This document shows positions 16,189 through 24,753 of a stretch of 43,378 bases of DNA, in pieces. Position numbers and translations under genes: made by a program. A model generated the notes under the pieces. The model worked only from the letters and a program-made list of their open reading frames with translations. It was not told where the DNA came from and searched no databases. Numbering within the stretch: the stretch's first letter is position 1; the number at the start of each line of letters is the position of its first letter. The DNA is from Bacillota bacterium (lineage in GTDB: Bacteria; Bacillota; Clostridia; Lachnospirales; Lachnospiraceae): NCBI GenBank assembly GCA_023410575.1, contig JAEYPP010000046.1, positions 1-43,378 on the forward strand. Reading direction: 5' to 3'.

Positions 16189-17661
16189 ATGAATGAAAAT
16201 TTGATCTTAATACCAGTGTTACTCCCAGTTGTCGCAGCATTGGTACTATTAGTAATATCACCACTTCATAAGAATAGAAACGCTCGTAACTTATATGTAA
16301 TTGGCATAACTACATTAGTTGCTGCTCTTACAGTCTTAGTGTGCCTTACAAATGAGAGAGTGGAAGTTTTTGAATTATTCTCTGGAATTGACATTGCATT
16401 TCAGATGGATCATTTGAGTAGATTATTTGGTGTGTTAACGGTAGCAATGTGGTTAATATCAAGTATTTTTCAAAAGGAATATTTAAAACATGAAAAAGAT
16501 GAAATAAGATATCACTTCTTTTTCTTATGTTCTTTAGGTGCTCTACTCGGTATATGTTTTTCAAGTAACTTAATTACAATGTATCTCTTTTATGAGATGA
16601 TGACATTATTTACGTTCCCACTAGTAATTCATTCGTTATCAAAAGAATCGATTGCAGCAGCGATGAAGTATATCTTTTATTCTATGGGCGGTGCATTTTT
16701 ATCTTTAGTTGGTGTATTTTATCTTAACCGTTTTCTAAATTCCTACGAATTTATCGCAGGTGGTCAGTTAAATGCAACAGCTACAGGCTCGAGAGAATTA
16801 ATTTTATGGGTTGTGTTTTGCATGATCATCGGATTTGGCTCGAAAGCTGGAATGTTCCCACTTCATGGTTGGTTACCAATAGCCCATCCAGTAGCTCCTG
16901 CTCCAGCTTCCGCTTTGTTGTCTGGTAATGTAACAAAGATGGGTGTATTAGCAATTATCCGTGTTATCTACTATATTATTGGGGTTGATTTCTTAACTGG
17001 AAGTTGGGTTCAGTATGCATTCCTTGGAATTACATTGTTAACTATCGTTATGGGATCTATGATGGCATATAAAGAACAGGGACTTAAAAGGCGTCTTGCT
17101 TATTCTACGATTAGTCAGACATCTTACGTGTTATTTGGTGTAGCTTTGATGAATCCAATCGGGTTACTTGGTGGATTAATGCATGTTGTTTATCATTCAA
17201 TCGTTAAGAATACGTTGTTCTTATCCGCCGGTGCAATTATTCACAAAACAGGCAAGATAAAAGTAAAAGAGTTGCTTGGTATTGGGAAAGAAATGCCAAT
17301 AACGATGTGGTGTTATACTCTTGCATCCCTTACGTTAATTGGTATTCCACCAACTTGTGCTTTCTTAAGTAAATGGTATCTTGCCGAAGGAGCTTTAAAA
17401 AGCTCTACAGGAGTAGTACGTTATCTTGGACCAATTCTATTGATTATAAGTGCATTATTAACTGCGGGATATTTATTTGTGATTACAATCAATGGATTTT
17501 TCCCGGGAAAAGATTATGACTATCAAGCATTGCAAAAGAAAGAACCGAATGCGCTTATGACGATTCCTTTGATACTACTTGCTACAGCTGTAGTATTGTT
17601 TGGAATGTTTCCAACGGCGTTTATTAATTTCTTAACACAAATAACAACTACATTATTCTGA
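16189..17661 (+). CDS. antiporter-type subunit 2 (NuoL/NuoM/HyfB-like)
   Basis: Second antiporter-like membrane protein, 490 aa. Key residues are Glu136 (YLFYEMMTL), Lys219 (GSKAGMFPLHGWLP) and Lys250 (LLSGNVTKMG). The HPVAPAPASALLSG motif differs from subunit 1 and resembles complex I-like and hydrogenase membrane arms. GGGGGG precedes the start. In the operon it is one of two subunits beyond the canonical MrpA/MrpD pair. Confidence 0.9.
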   Translation: MNENLILIPVLLPVVAALVLLVISPLHKNRNARNLYVIGITTLVAALTVLVCLTNERVEVFELFSGIDIAFQMDHLSRLFGVLTVAMWLISSIFQKEYLKHEKDEIRYHFFFLCSLGALLGICFSSNLITMYLFYEMMTLFTFPLVIHSLSKESIAAAMKYIFYSMGGAFLSLVGVFYLNRFLNSYEFIAGGQLNATATGSRELILWVVFCMIIGFGSKAGMFPLHGWLPIAHPVAPAPASALLSGNVTKMGVLAIIRVIYYIIGVDFLTGSWVQYAFLGITLLTIVMGSMMAYKEQGLKRRLAYSTISQTSYVLFGVALMNPIGLLGGLMHVVYHSIVKNTLFLSAGAIIHKTGKIKVKELLGIGKEMPITMWCYTLASLTLIGIPPTCAFLSKWYLAEGALKSSTGVVRYLGPILLIISALLTAGYLFVITINGFFPGKDYDYQALQKKEPNALMTIPLILLATAVVLFGMFPTAFINFLTQITTTLF

Positions 17662-17679
17662 TGAAAGATGGGAGCAATT

Positions 17680-19155
17680 ATGGATCTTTTATATTTAATT
17701 ATTCCGATATTATTACCTATCATCGGTGGTGCAATACTTCCATTGTTTCACTTTCAGAATCGTAAGTATAGACAGTGGTATGTGATGATTGTTGTAGTGG
17801 CGACTTCCCTTTTTACATTCCTGTTACTTTCAGCTTGTCCAGAGGGTACGATACAGGCAATTAATCTGGCAGGTCGTTTGGAAGTTTCGTTTCACTTAGA
17901 TGGATTAGGTACTGTATTCGCTACATTGATTGCAGCACTTTGGCCAATTGCAACACTTTATTCCTTTGAATATATGAAGCACGAAGGAAAAGAAAATAAA
18001 TTTTTTACTTTTTTTACAATGACATATGGTGTAACAATTGGTACTGCATTTGCAGCTAATTTAATGACACTTTATATGTTCTATGAGATGTTGACTTTAG
18101 TGACGTTACCATTAGTTATGCATCAGATGAATAAGAAATCCATTCAGGCAGGGCGTAAGTATGTATTTTATTCAATTGGTGGTGCAGCATTTGCATTTAT
18201 CGGATTTATCTTTATCTTGCAGTATGGTAATGGTATGGCATTTGAATATGGTGGTGTCTTAGACCTAGGAAAAATAGGTGATAAAACAAACTTATTATTA
18301 TTAGTTTATGTACTAGCAGTTCTTGGTTTTGGTGTAAAGGCAGCTATTTTCCCATTCCATGGATGGTTACCAACAGCCTCCGTAGCACCAACTCCTGTTA
18401 CCGCCCTACTTCACGCAGTAGCAGTAGTAAAAGCTGGTGCGTTTGCAATTATGAGAATTACGTATTATATCTTTGGTACCGACTTCTTGTCGGGTACTTG
18501 GGCCCAGAATGTGATATTAATTTTCGCGATTTTAACTATTATATTTGGTTCAGGTCGTGCTTTAAAAGAACAGCATCTAAAGAGAAGATTGGCTTATTCA
18601 ACCGTAAGTAATCTTTCCTATATTGTATTTGGGGTTGCATTAATGTCTCCAACAGGCCTCTTTGGTGCACTTTCTCATATGATTATCCATGCTGTAATTA
18701 AGATTACATTATTTTTCTGTGGTGGTGCTATTATGTACAAGACACATCGTGAATACGTTTATGAGGTTCGAGGTCTTGGTAGAAAAATGCCTGTGACATT
18801 TGCATGTTTTACACTCGCCTCACTTGGATTGATTGGTATTCCACCTTTCGCTGGTTTCGTTAGTAAATGGAATCTAGCAACGGCAGCAACCTATGTAGAA
18901 AACCCAATTACAATGTTAGGTGTCATAGGTTTATTGCTATCTGCTTTATTAACTGCTATTTATTTATTCTCAGTTATTATTCGTGCGTACTTTCCAGGAC
19001 ATGACTTTGATGTTACCTCTGTGGATGGATGCGAGGACCCGAACTGGAATATGAAGTTACCGTTGATCGTTTTCTGTATTGCTATTGTTGTAATTGGTGT
19101 TCATTCCGTTCCTTTGATGGAATTTCTACAAAAAGTAGCAACAGGACTTATATAA
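17680..19155 (+). CDS. antiporter-type subunit 3 (NuoM-like)
   Basis: Third antiporter-like subunit, 491 aa. Glu136 (MFYEMLTL), Lys220 (GVKAAIFPFHGWLP) and Lys251 (AVAVVKAG) are conserved. The helix before the latter reads SVAPTPVTALLHAVAVVKAGAF, so it belongs to a different branch from subunit 2, although both have FYEMLT/MMTL-type helices. I chose ATG 17680, five bases after GGGAG; ATG 17668 would add four residues with a weaker ribosome site. Confidence 0.9.
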   Translation: MDLLYLIIPILLPIIGGAILPLFHFQNRKYRQWYVMIVVVATSLFTFLLLSACPEGTIQAINLAGRLEVSFHLDGLGTVFATLIAALWPIATLYSFEYMKHEGKENKFFTFFTMTYGVTIGTAFAANLMTLYMFYEMLTLVTLPLVMHQMNKKSIQAGRKYVFYSIGGAAFAFIGFIFILQYGNGMAFEYGGVLDLGKIGDKTNLLLLVYVLAVLGFGVKAAIFPFHGWLPTASVAPTPVTALLHAVAVVKAGAFAIMRITYYIFGTDFLSGTWAQNVILIFAILTIIFGSGRALKEQHLKRRLAYSTVSNLSYIVFGVALMSPTGLFGALSHMIIHAVIKITLFFCGGAIMYKTHREYVYEVRGLGRKMPVTFACFTLASLGLIGIPPFAGFVSKWNLATAATYVENPITMLGVIGLLLSALLTAIYLFSVIIRAYFPGHDFDVTSVDGCEDPNWNMKLPLIVFCIAIVVIGVHSVPLMEFLQKVATGLI

Positions 19156-19171
19156 GAAAGGATAGGAAGCT

Positions 19172-21250
19172 ATGGAAGGTAATTTTCTCTTATTATTTCT
19201 CGCTATATGGCCGATGATCGGTGCGATCCTTTCTTATGTCATTGGTAGGAAAAATAAAAATTTACGAGATTATACTGCCGAATTCATTACCATTGTTGAA
19301 TTTATTACCATAATATTATTATGTATACAAGTAGTTACAGGAGATAATGTCGAATTTATACTTCATGATTTTTGTGCTCGCGGGTTATATATGAAAGCTG
19401 ATGGTTTCCGCGCAGTATATGCGTTAATTACAGGATTTATGTGGATGATGACAACATTATTCAGCAAACAGTATTTTGCTCATTATCGCAATCGTAATCG
19501 TTACTATTTGTTTCTGTTACTAACTCTTGGTGCGACAGTAGGAGTGTTTTTATCTGCTGATTTGTTCACTACATTTATATTCTTTGAGATGATGTCCTTT
19601 ACTTCTTATGTATGGGTTGCTCATGACGAAGAAAAAGCATCTCTTCGTGCCTCTGAAACTTATCTAGCAGTAGCAGTGATTGGTGGTATGGTAATGTTAA
19701 TTGGTTTATTCCTTTTAAATTACCAAACTGGCACATTGAACATGGACGAATTGTTAACTGCTTGCAAAACTGTAGAGGATAAGACTATGATTTATGTTGC
19801 TGGAGGCTGTTTGTTATTTGGCTTTGGTGCAAAAGCGGGTATGTTCCCTTTGCACATCTGGTTGCCAAAAGCCCATCCAGTAGCTCCAGCTCCAGCATCA
19901 GCGTTACTTTCGGGTATCTTAACAAAGACAGGTATCTTTGGTATTCTCATCATCAGTTGTCAGATGTTTTTACATGACGCTACATGGGGGATGTTAATCT
20001 TAATGCTTGGTGTGATTACGATGTTTGTCGGAGCGTTATTAGCCTTATTCTCGATTGACTTAAAGAGAACACTTGCTTGTTCTTCGATGTCACAGATTGG
20101 CTTTATCTTAGTTGGTGTTGGTATGCAGGGTATCCTTGGCGAACACAATGCTTTAGCTGCTCGTGGTACTGTACTTCATATGGTAAACCATTCTTTGATT
20201 AAGTTAGTACTATTTATGGCTGCTGGTGTTGTATTCATGAATCTTCACAAGTTAGATTTAAATGCAATTCGTGGTTTTGGTCGTAAGAAGAAAGCGCTTA
20301 TGTTTTCCTTCTTAATGGCTGCACTTGGTATTGGTGGTATCCCTCTATGGAATGGTTATATAAGTAAAACGTTACTTCATGAGAGCCTTGTAGAATATCA
20401 AGTAATCGCCAAAGGAACAGCAGATTTCTCTACATTTGTAACGATAGAATGGATTTTCTTGATTACTGGTGGTTTGACGGTTGCTTACATGATGAAATTA
20501 TTCATCTGTCTTTTCCTTGAGAAAAATGCAGATCAACGAAATATGGAAGCTTCGGATAAGAACTATATGAACAGAAAATCAATGTTTGCGTTAGTTGGTT
20601 CTTCGATCGTACTACCGATCTTAGGATTCTTACCATCGATGACTATGGATAAGATTGCAGATGTTACAAGCGAATTTATGCATGCACATCATCTAGATCA
20701 TGCAGTTTCTTACTTTAACTTTGTGAACTTAGAAGGTGGATTGATTTCCATAGGAATTGGTGTCATTATTTACTTTGGTATTGTAAGAACTGCATTGATG
20801 AGAAAAGATGAGACTGGCAGAAAAGTTTATGTTAACATCTGGCCGAAGTGGTTGGATATTGAAAACTCGATCTATCGTCCATTGATTCAACATTTAATTC
20901 CATTTGTGCTAGCAGTTATTTGCCGTGCATTTGATAAATTAGTCGAAGGTATTATTATGTTCGTTCGTAAATTTATTCTCGGTCCGACAAAGACTCGCAA
21001 ATCCATTATGGTTGGTACTCGATTTACCTATGTTCTTGGAACCATCTTGGATGATATTGTTATATTCTTGAATAAGACAATTCGAAAAAAACGACCAATC
21101 AAGACTTCTTTTGTTGACTCAATTGCCGTTGGTCAGACGGAGATGATTCGTACCAATCGATTAATCACACGTTCGGTATCGTTTGGTCTTTTGATGTTCT
21201 GTGTTGGTTTATTGATGACTTTAGTTTATTTGCTAGCAGTTAGTTTTTAA
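19172..21250 (+). CDS. antiporter-type subunit 4, NuoL-like with long C-terminal extension
   Basis: Largest antiporter-like subunit, 692 aa. Glu139 (IFFEMMSF), Lys221 (GAKAGMFPLHIWLPKAH) and Lys252 (LLSGILTKTG) are present. About 180 extra residues follow the 14-helix core. They include a hydrophobic helix, the stretch IWPKWLDIENSIYRPLIQHL, a basic cytosolic segment and a final helix. Complex I NuoL ends in a lateral helix, so a connecting role along the other subunits is possible, but this is inference. Last gene of the operon; a strong hairpin follows. Confidence 0.9.
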   Translation: MEGNFLLLFLAIWPMIGAILSYVIGRKNKNLRDYTAEFITIVEFITIILLCIQVVTGDNVEFILHDFCARGLYMKADGFRAVYALITGFMWMMTTLFSKQYFAHYRNRNRYYLFLLLTLGATVGVFLSADLFTTFIFFEMMSFTSYVWVAHDEEKASLRASETYLAVAVIGGMVMLIGLFLLNYQTGTLNMDELLTACKTVEDKTMIYVAGGCLLFGFGAKAGMFPLHIWLPKAHPVAPAPASALLSGILTKTGIFGILIISCQMFLHDATWGMLILMLGVITMFVGALLALFSIDLKRTLACSSMSQIGFILVGVGMQGILGEHNALAARGTVLHMVNHSLIKLVLFMAAGVVFMNLHKLDLNAIRGFGRKKKALMFSFLMAALGIGGIPLWNGYISKTLLHESLVEYQVIAKGTADFSTFVTIEWIFLITGGLTVAYMMKLFICLFLEKNADQRNMEASDKNYMNRKSMFALVGSSIVLPILGFLPSMTMDKIADVTSEFMHAHHLDHAVSYFNFVNLEGGLISIGIGVIIYFGIVRTALMRKDETGRKVYVNIWPKWLDIENSIYRPLIQHLIPFVLAVICRAFDKLVEGIIMFVRKFILGPTKTRKSIMVGTRFTYVLGTILDDIVIFLNKTIRKKRPIKTSFVDSIAVGQTEMIRTNRLITRSVSFGLLMFCVGLLMTLVYLLAVSF

Positions 21251-21356
21251 ACTCATGTGTCATCCAAAAGTCCCATGATTCATAACAGTATATTTGGTTT
21301 TATAATGTTGATTGACATATAGTAATAAATAAAGAATAAAAGTATTTATTAAACTT

Positions 21357-21388
21357 AAAGGGGCATATGCTTGCGCATATGCCCCTTT
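21357..21388. terminator. terminator of the mrp operon
   Basis: Perfect 14-bp stem, AAAGGGGCATATGC with GCATATGCCCCTTT, loop TTGC. Only three T residues follow, so it may be symmetric in function. Confidence 0.8.
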
Positions 21389-21470
21389 AGCATACTGGAA
21401 TTTAGCCTTCGAATCAATTGATATTAATTAAATTTTCAATGTTGATTTATGGAAAAAACGATTAACATGG

Positions 21471-21499
21471 TTGAATATGGATTGGTGATAATGTAGAAT
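21471..21499 (+). promoter_or_regulatory. promoter of the C39-like protease gene
   Basis: TTGAAT (21471-21476), 17-bp spacer, TAGAAT (21494-21499), 77 bp before the start codon. Confidence 0.6.
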
Positions 21500-21576
21500 T
21501 ATATAGTAGGAATAGCTTATAAAGGATGAAAAGTATAAGTTAAAGACATTACCTACACTGAGAAGAAAGGAGATAA

Positions 21577-22203
21577 ATGAAAACGAAGATATCAAAAATG
21601 ATAGTTAAAATAGTTTTTGGATTACTAATAACACTATTGGTAGTAATTTCGATACTTGTGATTATATACTTAACACCTTTTCCTAAGAAAGATGTAATTT
21701 GTGTTAACATACCTTCTGAATTTATTATTACTAAGCCGAATTTTTTCGAAACTCAAGGGTACAATGAATGTGCAGCTTATGCCACAGCATATGTTCTTAG
21801 GTCTTTAGGAAAAGATACGAATGGGGATAAAATATACAAAAATATGAAATACAAATTACCATTACTAGGAATTGTACCTTCAAAGGGAATTATTGACACC
21901 TTTAAAAGTTATAATATAAAGGCTACATATTACAAAGGAGATATTAATACCTTAAAAATGCGTGTTTCTCAAAATATACCAGTTATACTATATATCGGTG
22001 AAAATATAAAATGGGAACATTTTATAACGTTGGTTGGATATGAGAATAGTTCTAGCAAGATATATGTATATGACTCATTGTTAGAGGATGATTCCAATGG
22101 AGAAGCTCCTGGAAATAAAACATTAACTGAGGATGATCTCCTAAAAGTATGGGATAATGGATTACCTGTTTTAAACCATACGTATATAGCAGTTGATGTA
22201 TAA
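21577..22203 (+). CDS. membrane-anchored C39-like cysteine peptidase
   Basis: 208-aa protein with one N-terminal membrane helix (about residues 10-32) and an outward papain-like domain. The predicted catalytic set is Gln60 and Cys65 in TQGYNECAAYATAYVL, His148 in KWEHFITLVGY and Asp166 in YVYDSL, in the order expected of C39_2-type peptidases. AAAGGAG precedes the ATG. It has its own promoter and no bacteriocin, ABC exporter or GG-leader peptide next to it, so a role in peptide export is not supported. Substrate unknown; it may be a general surface protease or an inactive binding relative. Confidence 0.75.
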   Translation: MKTKISKMIVKIVFGLLITLLVVISILVIIYLTPFPKKDVICVNIPSEFIITKPNFFETQGYNECAAYATAYVLRSLGKDTNGDKIYKNMKYKLPLLGIVPSKGIIDTFKSYNIKATYYKGDINTLKMRVSQNIPVILYIGENIKWEHFITLVGYENSSSKIYVYDSLLEDDSNGEAPGNKTLTEDDLLKVWDNGLPVLNHTYIAVDV

Positions 22204-22297
22204 CACCTTTACCGTTATATGATTGTAATCGATTAATGGATTGTATGGACACAAGATGGTAGAGCAATATATTTTTACTATATACTTGTCGAAATAG

Positions 22298-22326
22298 TTG
22301 TATTTTTATTCGAATATAAGTATAAT
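22298..22326 (+). promoter_or_regulatory. promoter of the chemoreceptor gene
   Basis: TTGTAT (22298-22303), 17-bp spacer, TATAAT (22321-22326), about 100 bp before the start. I found no clear sigma-D (flagellar) promoter. Confidence 0.6.
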
Positions 22327-22427
22327 TAGAGTATACGAAATAAGTGAAGAAAAGGAGGATTGTGATTATTTAGTAAAATACACTAGAGGTAAAGTAAAAT
22401 ACCTGTATCGATTAGGGGGACATTAAC

Positions 22428-23933
22428 ATGGTTCAAATGGACAACAGAAAATCAAAAAGCTATACTGATCAAAACGAATTGAAATTAATTAACAAAAGAG
22501 TTTTAATCTGCTATGCAATTATTACAACAGTAATATGCATTAGTTATGTTATTGAAGTTATCAAAAGTGTAAAAGAACTTACATATGTATTAATATTGAT
22601 AGCGATTATGATGGCACCATTAGTGATAGCAGTGCTTATATTTCGCAATAATCCAAAATCAAGATTGTTTAAAGAAGTGGTAATAGCTGGTTTTGGTGTA
22701 TTCTATGCGTATATATTATTTACTTCAGAATCATCGATGACGTTTGTATACATCTTACCATTACTGACCGTTACTACCATGTATAAGAATGTTAAATATA
22801 GTTTGAGAACTGGTATTGGTGCTTGTTTGATTAACTCAGTCAATATAGCAATACGTACTATTAATAAAGGAATAACTCCAGGAGAAATTGCTAATTATGA
22901 AATACAGTTTATGAGTGTTGCATTAGTAGTTGTTTTCATGATTATTACATCGAAGACAACGAATGAAATTTTCTCAGAAAAAATACAACAGCTAAATCGG
23001 GAAAAGGAAAGACAATCGGATGTTATGCATCATATTACAACAATAACAAGTACAGTTGGAAGTAAGGTAGGTGAGATTAGTAAAGAAGCTCAGCAGATCA
23101 GTGAGCAATCTTCAAAGGAGCAAATAGCAATTAATCAAATTGCAGGCGGTACTGCAGAAGTTGCATCTAATATTCAGAATCAGCTACTCATGAGCAACAG
23201 TATTAATGAGCTAACAGAAGAAACAAGTCATTTAGTTGATGAAATATTGAGACAATTTAAAAGTACAAAGGAGAATACATCCACTGGTTCTACTAATATG
23301 GAGGAATTGATGAAAGCCTCTGGTATCTCTCAAAATACATGCAGTACAGTAAGTAATTCTATGAATGAGTTATCGAAAAAGATTGCTGAGGTTGAAGCTA
23401 TCTTAGGTTTAATTGAGGGCGTTACAAAGCAGACAAGTATGCTAAGCTTAAATGCTAGTATTGAAGCTGCAAGAGCAGGGGAAGCAGGAAGAGGATTCGC
23501 TGTAGTTGCAGCAAATATTCAGCAATTATCAGAAGAAACGAAACAGGCTACAGAAGAAATCAAGCAAATCTTTAGTAAATTGGGTGAATCTAGTCATGTT
23601 GCTGTTAACGCAGTCAATGAATTAGAGCTAGCCAACGATGTACAGACTCGCTTAATAACAAAGAGTAAAGAGAACTTTGAAGTTATTGAAAAGGATATTG
23701 AAGATATTACTGAAAAGGTAAATCAACAATCACAGCATATGGATAAAGTGAAAGCATCTAATGCTGAGATTAGCGCTAGTATTGAAAATGTAAGTGCATT
23801 TACAGAGGAATTAACTGCAAGTGCTGAAGATACAAGAAATTTGACAGAGGATACTCTCAATGGAATTCAAAGAGTTAATAATCATCTAGAAAATGTATTA
23901 AATGAATTGAGGGAGTTAGAAGGACTTGTTTAG
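22428..23933 (+). CDS. methyl-accepting chemotaxis-type receptor
   Basis: 501-aa membrane receptor. The N-terminal 185 residues contain about six hydrophobic segments with short connections. I see no extracellular sensor domain and no clear HAMP linker. The cytoplasmic coiled-coil signalling domain carries the CheA/CheW-contact hairpin, with MLSLNASIEAARAGEAGRGF followed by AVVAANIQQLSEETKQATEEI. GGGGG lies upstream of the ATG; a second ATG nine bases downstream is possible. The gene is single and no other chemotaxis gene is nearby. Ligand unknown; a membrane-embedded sensor (ion, lipid or energy state) is possible. Confidence 0.9.
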   Translation: MVQMDNRKSKSYTDQNELKLINKRVLICYAIITTVICISYVIEVIKSVKELTYVLILIAIMMAPLVIAVLIFRNNPKSRLFKEVVIAGFGVFYAYILFTSESSMTFVYILPLLTVTTMYKNVKYSLRTGIGACLINSVNIAIRTINKGITPGEIANYEIQFMSVALVVVFMIITSKTTNEIFSEKIQQLNREKERQSDVMHHITTITSTVGSKVGEISKEAQQISEQSSKEQIAINQIAGGTAEVASNIQNQLLMSNSINELTEETSHLVDEILRQFKSTKENTSTGSTNMEELMKASGISQNTCSTVSNSMNELSKKIAEVEAILGLIEGVTKQTSMLSLNASIEAARAGEAGRGFAVVAANIQQLSEETKQATEEIKQIFSKLGESSHVAVNAVNELELANDVQTRLITKSKENFEVIEKDIEDITEKVNQQSQHMDKVKASNAEISASIENVSAFTEELTASAEDTRNLTEDTLNGIQRVNNHLENVLNELRELEGLV

Positions 23934-23995
23934 AATAAGAATGAATTAATTTCTAAAAAAAGAAGACCACACAGAAACTTTTGAATTTATAACTA

Positions 23996-24058
23996 GGGAC
24001 TGTCGAACTAAGGGAAGTATGAATCTTTTATTCATTGTTCCGCTTGTGCGACAGACCC
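23996..24058. repeat. 63-nt imperfect palindrome related to the multi-stem element
   Basis: Outer arms GGGACTGTCGAACTAAG and CTTGTGCGACAGACCC pair imperfectly; inner ATGAAT/ATTCAT and GGAA/TTCC pair as well. The outer arms match those of the 175-nt element (GGGCTGTCGCACTA), so this looks like a minimal, internally deleted relative. Confidence 0.7.
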
Positions 24059-24063
24059 GTATG

Positions 24064-24104
24064 AGTGTTGGTAGAAAACCACTTTCTATCAGCACTTATT
24101 TTTT
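24064..24104 (+). terminator. terminator after the chemoreceptor
   Basis: AGTGTTGGTAGAAA pairs with TTTCTATCAGCACT (two G-T pairs), followed shortly by a T-run. Confidence 0.75.
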
Positions 24105-24153
24105 ATATTAACGAGAATTAAAGAGTAAGAAAATTAGTAGTTCTTCTAGTTTG

Positions 24154-24516
24154 TTATTTTGTTACATAATTTTTAATTGCTTCAAAACTTTCTTTACTGA
24201 TGACATGTTCCATCTTACAGGCATCCTCGTCTGCTGTTTGTTTGTCTACACCAAGTGATATCAACCAGGAGGATAGCAAGGCATGTCGTTCATATATCAT
24301 CTCAGCAATTTCTTTCCCCGAATCCGTAAGATAGATAAATCCAGCTTCAGTAACAGTGATATAATTGTTTTCACGTAAATGCTTCATCGCGACACTAACA
24401 CTTGATTTTTTAAAGTTAAGCTCGTTTGCAATATCAACAGATCGAACAACTGGTAATTCTTTACTGAGATTTAAAATAGTCTCTAAATAATTCTCTGCAG
24501 ATTCATTTACATTCAT
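24154..24516 (-). CDS. DtxR/MntR-family metal-dependent regulator
   Basis: Metal-sensing repressor of 120 aa, on the minus strand, divergent from the feo operon. It has an N-terminal winged helix (VVRSVDIANELNFKKSSVSVAMKHLRENNYI) and a dimerisation/metal region with MIYERHALLSSWLISLGVDKQTADEDACKMEHVIS. There is no SH3-like third domain, so it is the short MntR-like form. I chose the ATG at 24516, five bases after GAGGG on the minus strand; a longer frame from 24540 lacks such a site. Its divergent position and an inverted repeat in the shared region suggest it controls feo and itself. Iron or manganese as cofactor cannot be decided here. Confidence 0.88.
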   Translation of the reverse strand: MNVNESAENYLETILNLSKELPVVRSVDIANELNFKKSSVSVAMKHLRENNYITVTEAGFIYLTDSGKEIAEMIYERHALLSSWLISLGVDKQTADEDACKMEHVISKESFEAIKNYVTK

Positions 24517-24557
24517 AGTAACCCTCTTCCTATACATCATAAAGTTTGATAAAACGA

Positions 24558-24569
24558 ACTAAAATTAGT
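24558..24569. promoter_or_regulatory. candidate autoregulatory operator of the DtxR-type gene
   Basis: ACTAA-AA-TTAGT inverted repeat just downstream of a minus-strand promoter (TTGCTA, 16-bp spacer, TATACT). It shares ACTAA/TTAGT with the repeat in the feo promoter. Confidence 0.5.
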
Positions 24570-24651
24570 ATAACACAGATAGAGAAAATAGCAATTACCA
24601 TTTGATTGCAAAAGAGAAAACTATATTTTACTAATTTTATACATTTGCTTA

Positions 24652-24680
24652 TTGACAACTAATTTCGATTAGTATATACT
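24652..24680 (+). promoter_or_regulatory. feo promoter with embedded inverted repeat
   Basis: TTGACA (24652-24657), 17-bp spacer, TATACT (24675-24680). The spacer contains ACTAAT-TTCG-ATTAGT (24658-24673), a likely DtxR-family operator since the divergent gene encodes such a regulator. Confidence 0.75.
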
Positions 24681-24695
24681 AACTTCAAGATTAAA

Positions 24696-24710
24696 TGATA
24701 ATGATTATCA
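24696..24710. promoter_or_regulatory. Fur box (7-1-7)
   Basis: TGATAATGATTATCA is a perfect match to the known 7-1-7 Fur-box core and lies just downstream of the feo -10, where binding would block transcription under iron sufficiency. Confidence 0.8.
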
Positions 24711-24753
24711 AAAGAGATTATTTCCAATATTAAAAAGAAAGAAGATGATGATA

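Larger units (their letters stand above)
21251..21576. other. 326-bp intergenic region mrp-C39 protease
   Basis: Contains the mrp terminator and one promoter. I see no gene or repeat element otherwise. Confidence 0.7.

Noticed and set aside
18363..18611. Plus-strand frame inside antiporter subunit 3 (similar frames at 14106-14402, 19029-19217 and 26875-27069)
   Set aside because: These are alternative frames of well-supported membrane proteins, without ribosome sites.
11870..21250. Complex I or energy-converting hydrogenase operon
   Set aside because: Membrane subunits are similar, but no NiFe-hydrogenase, NuoB/C/D/I-like or ferredoxin subunit is encoded, whereas MrpE, F, G and MnhB are.
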